Part shown: in pieces, positions 47,101-59,100 of the stretch
Layout: each line of letters starts with the position of its first letter
Position numbering within the stretch: position 1 is the first letter of the stretch
Source of the DNA: Beroe forskalii
Lineage: Eukaryota; Ctenophora; Nuda; Beroida; Beroidae
Assembly (NCBI GenBank): GCA_011033025.1
Contig: WFMF01000003.1
Coordinates: forward strand, 620,001-684,000
Direction: 5' to 3'
Length of the DNA stretch: 64,000 nucleotides
The notes under the pieces: model-generated
Told to the model about the DNA's origin: nothing
The model's input: the letters and a program-made list of their open reading frames with translations, nothing else
Database searches by the model: none
Program-made: the position numbers and the translations under genes

Positions 47101-50100
47101 TATCGGATATGCCGGTATGTGGTGGGTAATCCCACTTAATTGAAATGAAATAATTTCTACATGCCCTTTGACTTAAGGACTTACTTAATCATTATTAACA
47201 ATCATGCAGATTGAATCTTATAATAATATCGGTATGTGGTTGGGTAATCCCACATAATTGAATTGAAATGAAATGAAAATAATTACTACATAGACACGCG
47301 CTTATCGGTCTATAATTTTAGATGACAAGCCCTATAGGCGTAAGCCCGAGGGTTTCATTTTGGGATACTTCCCGAGCCGTAGGGAGGATGGGTGGGTTAA
47401 ACCGAGCCCGTAGGGCGGACCCGATCAGGCAGGTGTCTATATATTATAGACCCGCATGAAAACGTCAGAGGGTTCTATAAGTCTATAACACTATAAGTAC
47501 ATCAGAACACGGCACACAGTTCTCTAAATAAGTAAATAGTAGCACATTGAAAGACGACAATATCTTGATGAGTTGCTAGTGTGATATTGTGATAATGCTC
47601 CTTCTACTCTTCTAACCTTTTCAAGGATTTCCAGGACAACAATGAGTTGCACAGAAACACTCATCCCGATTCCGAAGACCAGACTGAAGGGATAGAAATC
47701 GTTAGGTTTGCAGGGGACTGCAGATCAATGCAGCAGTGTTAAATGACAAATGTACCTTAGTTATTCGTAACTTCATACTATCAAATTCAGTTCTCATTAT
47801 AATATTATGTAAACTTTATTAAAACTGGAACAGGAATACTTTATGGAATTTAATATTTTAATATCTGAGGACATGAAGTATTGTGTGAGGCAACCCATTG
47901 CACACTTTTTCCAGGCTCCCTTAGATTTTTTCCCTTAGATTTTTCCCAGGGGGCTTTGGAAAAATAAGGGGGCTTAAATTTCCATGAGCAAATTTTCATT
48001 TTTCAGAGCCCTAAATTCGCAAAGAAATACAACGAAAAACATACTTTTCGAGTTTTTGTTTGTTTTATTCTGAAAGCAGTGAATATCAAAATATCAAAAT
48101 TTCAAAGTTTCTGCTTGATTTAACTTTATATTACACGTCTTTTTTGATGATAAAATTTTTGTGAATATCCTTCTTAGTCCCTAATAACAAACGTCATATT
48201 GGCTATTTTCTGGGCTACGATAGGACATTTTCGTATTTTCCAGGGCACTGGGCACCCACGTGAAAGAGAGCAATTGCCCCCAAAGTTCATAAGTTTGCCA
48301 CCACTTTACCATATTGTGTTTAAAACTTCAGTTAACTCTGCCTTGAGTTTACTTTGCCTTAAGCTTACCATTTAGTTCACCATACCTAAGTTTGCAATTT
48401 CAGTTAACACTGTAATCGGTCACCGAATAACTATCAGTTTATCATTTATTATTATGTTTTACACTTTTAATAAAGTAAGTCGATTGAATAAAGTTAGTTA
48501 TTTAAATTAAGTTCACCAACTAAATTAAGTTCACCAACTAAATTAAGTTCACCAACTAAATTAAGTTCACCAACTAAATTAAGTTCACCAACGAAAACAA
48601 GCACCTGGGAGGAAGGTAGTGTACATGAGGGTGGCACACACCAGAACGAAAACAAGCACCTGGGAGGAAGGTAGTGTACATGAGGGTGTGGCACACACCA
48701 GAACGAAAACAAGCACCTGGGAGGAAGGTAGTGTACATGAGGGTGGCACACACCAGAACGAAAACAAGCACCTGGGAGGAAGGTAGTGTACATGAGGGTG
48801 GCACACACCAGAACGAAAACAAGCACCTGGGAGGAAGGTAGTGTACATGAGGGTGGCACACACCAGAACGAAAACAAGCACCTGGGAGGAAGGTAGTGTA
48901 CATGAGGGTGGCACACACCAGAACGAAAACAAGCACCTGGGAGGAAGGTAGTGTACATGAGGGTGGCACACACCAGAACGAAAACAAGCACCTGGGAGGA
49001 AGGTAGTGTACATGAGGGTGGCACACACCAGAACGAAAACAAGCACCTGGGAGGAAGGTAGTGTACATGAGGGTGGCACACACCAGAACGAAAACAAGCA
49101 CCTGGGAGGTAGTGTACATGAGGGTGGCACACACCAGAACGAAAACAAGCACCTGGGAGGTAGTGTACATGAGGGTGGCACAGAACGAAAACAAGCACCT
49201 GGGAGGAAGGTAGTGTACATGAGGGTGGCACACACCAGAACGAAAACAAGCACCTGGGAGGTAGGCATGAGGGTGGCACACACCAGAACGAAAACAAGCA
49301 CCTGGGAGGAAGGTAGTGTACATGAGGGTGGCACACACCAGAACGAAAACAAGCACCTGGGAGGTAGTGTACATGAGGGTGGCACACACCAGAACGAAAA
49401 CAAGCACCTGGGAGGAAGGTAGTGTACATGAGGGTGGCACACACCAGAACGAAAACAAGCACCTGGGAGGAAGGTAGTGTACATGAGGGTGGCACACACC
49501 AGAACGAAAACAAGCACCTGGGAGGAAGGTAGTGTACATGAGGGTGGCACACACCAGAACGAAAACAAGCACCTGGGAGGAAGGTAGTGTACATGAGGGT
49601 GGCACACACCAGAACGAAAACAAGCACCTGGGAGGAAGGTAGTGTACATGAGGGTGGCACACACGAAAGAACGAAAACAAGCACCTGGGAGGAAGGTAGT
49701 GTACATGAGGGTGGCACACCAGAACGAAAACAAGCACCTGGGAGGAAGGTAGTGTACATGAGGGTGGCACACACCAGAACGAAAAACAAGCACCTGGGAG
49801 GAAGGTAGTGTACATGAGGGTGGCACACACCAGAACGAAAACAAGCACCTGGGAGGTAGTGTACATGAGGGTGGCACACCAGAACGAAAACAAGGGGGAG
49901 GAAGGTAGTGTACATGAGGGTGGCACACACCAGAACGAAAACAAGCACCTGGGAGGAAGGTAGTGTACATGAGGGTGGCACACACCAGAACGAAAACAAG
50001 CACCTGGGAGGAAGGTAGTGTACATGAGGGTGGCACACACCAGAACGAAAACAAGCACCTGGGAGGAAGGTAGTGTACATGAGGGTGGCACACACCAGAA

Positions 50101-53100
50101 CGAAAACAAGCACCTGGGAGGAAGGTAGTGTACATGAGGGTGGCACACACCAGAACGAAAACAAGCACCTGGGAGGAAGGTAGTGTACATGAGGGGGTGG
50201 CACACAGAACGAAAACAAGCACCTGGGAGAACGAGGGTGGCACACAGAACGAAAACAAGCACCTGGGAGGAAGGTAGTGTACATGAGGGTGGCACACACC
50301 AGAACGAAAAACAAGCACCTGGGAGGAAGGTAGTGTACATGAGGGTGGCACACACCAGAACGAAAACAAGCACCTGGGAGGAAGGTAGTGTACATGAGGG
50401 TGGCACACACCAGAACGAAAACAAGCACCTGGGAGGAAGGTAGTGTACATGAGGGTGGCACACACACCAGAACGAAAACAAGCACCTGGGAGGAAGGTAG
50501 TGTACATGAGGGTGGCACACACCAGAACGAAAACAAGCACCTGGGAGGAAGGTAGTGTACATGAGGGTGGCACACACCAGAACGAAAACAAGCACCTGGG
50601 ACGAAAAACAAGAACAAAACAAGCACCTGGGAGGAAGGTACATGAGGGTGGCACACACCAGAACGAAAACAAGCACCTGGGAAGGTGGCACATGAGGGTG
50701 GCACACAGAACGAAAACAAGCACCTGGGAAAAAGGTACATGAGGGTGGCACAGGGAACGAGGAAAACAAGCACCTGGGGCAACCAGAACGAAAACAAGAC
50801 CTGGGTGGCATGAGGGTGGCACACCAGAACGAAAACAAGCACCTGGGAGGAAGGTAGGGTGTACATGAGGGTGGCACACACCAGAACGAAAAAGCACCTG
50901 GGAGGAAGGTAGTGTACATGAGGGTGGCACACACCAGAACGAAAACAAGCACCTGGGAGGAAGGTAGTGTACATGAGGGGCACACACCAGAACGAAAACA
51001 AGCACCTGGGAGGAAGGTAGTGTACATGAGGGTGGCACACCACCAGAACGAAAACAAGCACCTGGGAGGAAGGTAGTGTACATGAGGGTGGCACACACCA
51101 GAACGAAAACAAGCACCTGGGAGGAAGGTAGTGTACATGAGGGTGGCACACAGAACGAAAACAAACCTGGGAAAACAAGGGTGGCACCACCAGAACGAAA
51201 ACAAGCACCTGGGAGGAAGGTGGTGTACATGAGGGTGGCACACACCAGAACGAAAAACAAGCACCTGGGAGAAGGTAGTGTACATGAGGGTGGCACACGA
51301 ACGAAAACAAGCACCTGGGAGAAGGTAGTGTACATGAGGGTGGCACACACCAGAACGAAAACAAGCACCTGGGAGAAAGGGGGTACATGGGCACACCTGA
51401 ACGAAAACAAGCACCTGGGAGGAAGGTAGTGTACATGAGGGTGGCACACACCAGAACGAAAACAAGCACCTGGGAGGAAGGGGGGGGTACATGAGGGTGG
51501 CACACACCAGAACGAAAACAAGCACCTGGGAGGTAGTGTACATGAGGGTGGCACACACCAGAACGAAAACAAGCACCTGGGAGGAAGGTAGTGTACATGA
51601 GGGTGGCACACACCAGAACGAAAACAAGCACCTGGGAGGAAGGTAGTGTACATGAGGGTGGCACACACCAGAACGAAAACAAGCACCTGGGAGGAAGGTA
51701 GTGTACATGAGGGTGGCACACACCAGAACGAAAACAAGCACCTGGGAGGAAGGGGGAGGGTGGCACACACCAGAACGAAAACAAGCACCTGGGAGTGAGA
51801 AAGGTAGTGTACATGAGGGTGGCACCAGAACGAAAACAAGCACCTGGGAGGAAGGTAGTGTACATGAGGGTGGCACACACCAGAACGAAAAACAAGCACC
51901 TGGGAGGAAGGTAGTGTACATGAGGGTGGCACACACCAGAACGAAAACAAGCACCTGGGAGGAAGGTAGTGTACATGAGGGTGGCACACCAGAACGAAAA
52001 ACAAGCACCTGGGAGGAAGGTAGTGTACATGAGGGTGGCACACACCAGAACGAAAACAAGCACCTGGGAGGAAGGTAGTGTACATGAGGGTGGCACACAC
52101 CAGAACGAAAACAAGCACCTGGGAGGAAGGGGTGTACATGAGGGTGGCACACACCAGAACGAAAACAAGCACCTGGGAGAAAGGTAGTGTACATGAGGGT
52201 GGCACACACCAGAACGAAAACAAGCACCTGGGAGGAAGGTAGTGTACATGAGGGTGGCACACACCAGAACGAAAACAAGCACCTGGGAGGTAGGTAGAGT
52301 ACATGAGGGTGGCACACACCAGAACGAAAACAAGCACCTGGGAGGAAGGTAGTGTACATGAGGGTGGCACACCAGAACGAAAACAAGCACCTGGGAGGAA
52401 GGTAGTGTACATGAGGGTGGCACACACCAGAACGAAAACAAGCACCTGGGAGGAAGGTAGTGTACATGAGGGTGGCACACACCAGAACGAAAACAAGCAC
52501 CTGGGAGAAAGGTAGTGTACATGAGGGTGGCACACACCAGAACGAAAACAAGCACCTGGGAGGAAGGTACATGAGGGTGGCACACACCAGAACGAAAACA
52601 AGCACCTGGGAGGAAGGTAGTGTACATGAGGGTGGCACACACCAGAACGAAAACAAGCACCTGGGAGGAAGGTAGTGTACATGAGGGTGGCACACACCAG
52701 AACGAAAACAAGCACCTGGGAGGAAGGTAGTGTACATGAGGGTGGCACACACCAGAACGAAAACAAGCACCTGGGAGAAAGGTAGTGTACATGAGGGTGG
52801 CACACACCAGAACGAAAACAAGCACCTGGGAGGAAGGTAGTGTACATGAGGGTGGCACACACCAGAACGAAAACAAGCACCTGGGAGGAAGGTAGTGTAC
52901 ATGAGGGGGCACACCCAGAACGAAAACAAGCACCTGGGAGGAAGGTAGTGTACATGAGGGTGGCAAAAAACAAGCACCTGGGAGGAAGGTAGTGTACATG
53001 AGGGTGGCACACACCAGAACGAAAACAAGCACCTGGGAGGAAGGTAGTGTACATGAGGGTGGCACACACCAGAACGAAAACAAGCACCTGGGGACATGAG

Positions 53101-56100
53101 GGTGGCACACCAGAACGAAAACAAGCACCTGGGAGGTAGTGTACATGAGGGTGGCACACACCAGAACGAAAACAAGCACCTGGGAGGAAGGTAGTGTACA
53201 TGAGGGTGGCACACACCAGAACGAAAACAAGCACCTGGGAGGAAGGTAGTGTACATGAGGGTGGCACACACCAGAACGAAAACAAGCACCTGGGAGGAAG
53301 GTAGTGTACATGAGGGTGGCACACACCAGAACGAAAACAAGCACCTGGGAGGAAGGTAGTGTACATGAGGGTGGCACACCAGAACGAAAACAAGCACCTG
53401 GGAGAAGTAGTGTACATGAGGGTGGCACACACCAGAACGAAAACAAGCACCTGGGAGGAAGGTAGTGTACAGGGTGGCACACACCAGAACGAAAACAAGC
53501 ACCTGGGAGGAAGGTAGTGTACATGAGGGTGGCACACACCAGAACGAAAACAAGCACCTGGGAGGAAGACATGAGGGTGGCACACACCAGAACGAAAACA
53601 AGGACCTGGGAGGAAGGTAGTGTACATGAGGGTGGCACACACCAGAACGAAAACAAGCACCTGGGAGGAAGGTAGTGTACATGAGGGTGGCACACACCAG
53701 AACGAAAACAAGCACCTGGGAGAAAGGTGTACATGAGGGTGGCACACACCAGAACGAAAACAAGCACCTGGGAGGAAGGGGGCCGTATTATGTAGTGTAC
53801 ATGAGGGTGGCACACACCAGAACGAAAACAAGCACCTGGGAGAAAGGTAGTGTACATGAGGGTGGCACACACCAGAACGAAAACAAGCACCTGGGAGGAA
53901 GGTAGTGTACATGAGGGTGGCACACACCAGAACGAAAACAAGCACCTGGGAGGAAGGTAGTGTACATGAGGGTGGCACACACCAGAACGAAAACAAGCAC
54001 CTGGGAGGAAGGTAGTGTACATGAGGGTGGCACACACACCAGAACGAAAACAAGCACCTGGGAGGAAGGTAGTGTACATGAGGGTGGCACACACCAGAAC
54101 GAAAACAAGCACCTGGAAGGTAGTGTACATGAGGGTGGCACACACCAGAACGAAAACAAGCACCTGGGAGGAAGGTAGTGTACATGAGGGTGGCACACAC
54201 CAGAACGAAAACAAGCACCTGGGAGGAAGGTAGTGTACATGAGGGTGGCACACACCAGAACGAAAAACAAGCACCTGGGAGGAAGGTAGTGTACATGAGG
54301 GTGGCACACACCAGAACGAAAACAAGCACCTGGGAGGAAGGTAGTGTACATGAACGAAAACACACACCAGAACGAAAAAACAGAAAACAAGCACCTGGGA
54401 GAAAGGTAGTGTACATGAGGGTGGCACACACCAGAACGAAAACAAGCACCTGGGAGGAAGGTAGTGTACATGAGGGTGGCACACACCAGAACGAAAACAA
54501 GCACCTGGGAGGAAGGTAGTGTACATGAGGGTGGCACACACCAGAACGAAAACAAGCACCTGGGAGGAAGGTAGTGTACATGAGGGTGGCACACACCAGA
54601 ACGAAAACAAGCACCTGGGAGGAAGGTAGTGTACATGAGGGTGGCACACACCAGAACGAAAACAAGCACCTGGGAGGAAGGTAGTGTACATGAGGGTGGC
54701 ACACACCAGAACGAAAACAAGCACCTGGGAGGAAGGTAGTGTACATGAGGGTGGCACACACCAGAACGAAAACAAGCACCTGGGAGGAAGGGGCCGTATT
54801 ATTAGTTTACCAAGTCTTTCACACTGCAGAAGATGGAAGCTGGAAAGATATAAACGTAACTACCTCATTACATAAAATTAAGGTTGTCAAGTAACTAAGG
54901 TTTGGTTAAATTTTGTTCGACTTTTCGTAATTGCCTAAATTTCACGAAAATTTGTCAAGTAAGCTTTCCTGGAGTTATAGCTGTGGTATTCTGAAACGTC
55001 CAAACCCTTCCATTCATTAATTAACAATTTCAACTATAATTCGTTTTCCGCGCACAGTAACAGACGGGATAACCTACAACTGGGATAAGTATAAGGGTAC
55101 ACAATAAAATCATTCAGGTAGTTTTTCCCAGTATGACGTCACATTGTTTTCAAAATTAAGGTAACTTAAAAGGTAGGTGTATTTAAAATAAGGTTCGTAA
55201 AAAATTTACGAGCACTTTATTAAGGTGAAATTCGACTCGATCACCTTAATTAAGTTATTCCTTAATTTCATGTAATAAGGTACTTCAAACTTTCGAACAC
55301 CTGATGCACTCTACCAGCTAACCAGTACGCTATAGGGGGGAGTTTCACTGTCCCAATTGTCCCAATTGTCCCTGTCCCAATTTACTATTTTTTGAGTTTG
55401 GGACTGGTTTTTGGGACAATTGGGACAACTGGGACATTTGGGACAATTGGGACAAACAAAAAGTTGAAAAAATGAGTCATTTTTCCTTTTTTACATTGAT
55501 ACAAGTTTTTCTATCATTGACATGAAAGTTATATTCATACTACTATACTAAATACATATTTTGGTTGTGTTTGTTTGCAGTGGTTAAGTGTTCCCACATC
55601 CCTAGCCAAAAAACAAAACTATTTGAGCTCTAGTTGTCTCTGTCACTGTTGTCCCAATTGTCCCATTTGTCCCAAATGTCCCATTTGTCCCAGTCTGCAT
55701 TCACTTTTTTGAGTCCCATTTGTTCCATTTTCTCTCTCCCAATTGTCCCATTTGTCCCAAATGTCCCAATTTTCCGAGTCCACATTCACTTTTTTGAGTC
55801 ACATTTGTTCCATTTTTACTGTCCCAATTGTCCCATTTGTCCCAAATGTCCCATTTGTCCCAATTGTCCCTGTCCCAATCCACTTTTTCTTGAGTTTGGG
55901 ACAATTGGGACAGTGACACCCCCCCCCCCGCTATACAAAAGACCCATTTTCTATCTTTATTGTTTTACAATCTTAGACACACATCCACAGTATAGAATGA
56001 TGCCTGACTCACGGTGTAAGTCACAGAGTACTGACACACTACCTACCCTGTTGAAAAGGTGGGGTTTCTTCATGCTGCACTCGGTTGGTATAACGACACC

Positions 56101-59100
56101 AGCTCCCTCGAATGCAAAGGCAGCCATCCCGAACATCAGGGGCAATGTCCTGCAGGACGCTTTAGTTGGTATGTTGGTATGCAGGACGTTTTAGTTGGTA
56201 TGTTGGTATGCAGGAAGTTTTAGACCCGTTCTAGACAGGGAATTTTGAGGAGCTATTGCTCGAGCAATTGCTCGAGCAAGCCTGTCTAGAATGGGGTTTT
56301 TCGCTTGCCCGAGCTATTGCTCGAGCAATAGCTCGGGTAATAGTCGGAGGTATTACCCGAGCAATTGCTCGAGCAATAGCTCGGGCAATCATTCCTGTCT
56401 AGAAAACACTCTTACCCGGGCAATAGCTCTCACTGATACACGTGACCCTGTCACGTGGGTCGAGTCATGACACAGCGTGAAATAGGAAGCTGATTCATAG
56501 CTGATGGCAGTGACGCAGGACGCTATACCTGTTTTGTTATTGTAACAATATACCTTCCTTATGCACGTGATATTAGAGATGCGCTGACAGGAGCTATAGC
56601 TCGAGCAACCCTGTCTAGAAAGATTTTCGAATCCAATGATTGCTCGGGTAAGCGTGGAGGGTCATCCTGTCTAGAAAGTAACGCTTGCCCGAACAATTGT
56701 TCGAGCAATAGCTCCTTGAAGCTCCTGTCTAGAACAGGTCTAAGTTGGTATGTTGGTATGCAGGAAGTTTTAGTTGGTATGTTGGTATGCAGGAAGTTTT
56801 AGTTGGTATGTTGGTATGCAGGACGTTTTAGTTGGTATGTTGGTATGCAGGACGTGGGTATTGGTATGTTGGTATGCAGTACGTTGGTATGTTGGTATGT
56901 TGGTATGCAGTACGTTTTACTTGGTATGTTGGTATGCAGGACGTTTAGTTGGTATGTTGGTATGCAGGACGTTTAGTTGGTATGTTGGTATGCAGTACGT
57001 TTTAGTTGGTATGTTGGTATGCAGTACGTTGGTATGTTGGTATGTTGGTATGCAGGACGCTTTAGTTGGTATGTTGGTATGCAGGACGTTTTACTTGGTA
57101 TGTTGGTATGCAGGACGTTTAGTTGGTATGTTGGTATGCAGTACGTTTTAGTTGGTATGTTGGTATGCAGGACGTTTAGTTGGTATGTTGGTATGCAGTA
57201 CGTTTTAGTTGGTATGTTGGTATGCAGTACGTTGGTATGTTGGTATGTTGGTATGCAGTACGTTTTAGTTGGTATGTTGGTATGCAGTAGGTTTTAGTTG
57301 GTATGTTGGTATGCAGGACGTTTTAGTTGGTATGTTGGTATGCAGTACGTTTTAGTTGGTATGTTGGTATGCAGGACGTTTTAGTTAGTATGTTGGTATG
57401 CAGTAGGTTTTAGTTGGTATGTTGGTATGCAGTACGTTTTAGTTGGTATGTTGGTATGCAGGACGTGTTAGTTGGTATGTTGGTATGCAGTACGTTTTAG
57501 TTGGTATGTTGGTATGCAGTACGTTTTAGTTGGTATGTTGGTATGCAGGACGTTTTAGTTGGTATGTTGGTATGCAGGACGTGGGTGTTTTAAGAGCAGA
57601 CCTATATCTCATGGGCTGGAATATCCCATGTTCAAAAGCACAATGAGACACACATTCAAATATGAAACCATCAAATTATTAAATTAAATGTATTGATTAT
57701 CACGGTGTTTTTAGGAATTGCCAAATCTCTTCAAAAGTTCAAAGAAATGCTACAGGGTGGTTGATAAGTCCATACATCTATTATATATACACAGTTCATT
57801 GAATTAATTGTCAAGTTAATTTAAATGTACTAAAGTTGTTACTGTACCTCCAAGGCGGTAACACATCCACTTGGAAGGCTACCTCTGGAACTACTTGATG
57901 AGAGATCTGCAGACACCCAATAAAGGCAGTCACCACAATACCTGCCGATATAAGGACCATAGTTAGTTTCATTGGCCTAACTACTGTCAACCTTCAACCA
58001 ATGGATCACGAGTTTTACAGCATCAAAAACTCTAACTCATAGCTCACTCGGCGCTGCTTCAAACCACCAAACCACTAATGTCAAGCTACATTTATTAATG
58101 TTTTTAATGCGAATAAACACACTTGACTCACCTCCAATTATGGTTAACTCGGCGAGAAAGGATATCACTCCGATATGTTTCATTCTGAAATTCGTTCATT
58201 TTATGAACTGTAGCTATCAAATTATTGGTAATTCAATAAATTTGTCAGTATTCTCTTCTTGGCTGGGCGAAGTGGAATGTGCTTTTTTGAAATTCAATTA
58301 ATTTCGTCGAACCTTCAATGACATCAGAAAATTCACCTTTGACTGTACAAAGTAGTGTTGTAAACGTTAAGTTTAAAACTTTACAACACAAGCCGAGATC
58401 TTAATTTGATTTATACTTTACAATGCTAATATCTGGTTTAAGTAGGTAAGTAAGTAGGGATGATATTTACCCAAAAAACATTATAAACATAATATTAAAT
58501 GTAAAATTTGAATTTGAAATAAAAACAACATACGATCGAATCCAGCTGAGACCGATGTAGAAGGGAGTGATGAAAACCATCAAGGCCCAGCGAGACGCTG
58601 TTGAAGATAGGATGGGGAAGTAGGGTGTCAAGTTCTCAGAAACAAACACTGCAAAATGAAGCTCTGTTTAGTTGTTTCACCTCAATTCATTAAGGAAGCG
58701 ATAAGGAAGCGATTGAGGAGCTAACCTAAAATTTGGCATTTAAAATAATTGGCAATTTTGTCATCTGCTTTACAAACTTATAAGTGTGAAATTTTCGTGT
58801 TAATTGAAGAACAAACATCATAATGATAAAGTTACAGTGTAAACTGAATTTGTAAACTTTTTGTTGAACTTACCACCTCACCAAAAATTGAAAATTTATG
58901 GGAGAGTGCTGGTGAACTTACTGAGTAAACTGGAATGAGACTTATGGTGAAATTAAAGTGCAAACTAAGATTGTAAACTTAGAAACTTAAGGTAAAGTGG
59001 AAGTAAAAATATGGTTTAAACTTAAGTATAAACTGTAAAGTTATGGTAATCTTATGGTAAATGCCAGCAGATAACAAAGTTGCGAATAATATTCAAATGT

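Noticed and set aside
48494..54779. Three overlapping minus-strand open frames of about 1,700-2,100 codons
   Set aside because: They come from a 55-bp unit that happens to lack stops in all three frames. Only one unit (exon 10) joins in phase with the transporter. The repeated peptide is not a plausible single protein.
57942..57982. Upstream extension of transporter exon 8 to an acceptor at 57,983
   Set aside because: It brings an in-frame TGA. The acceptor ATATCGGCAG at 57,942 gives the correct phase with exon 7.
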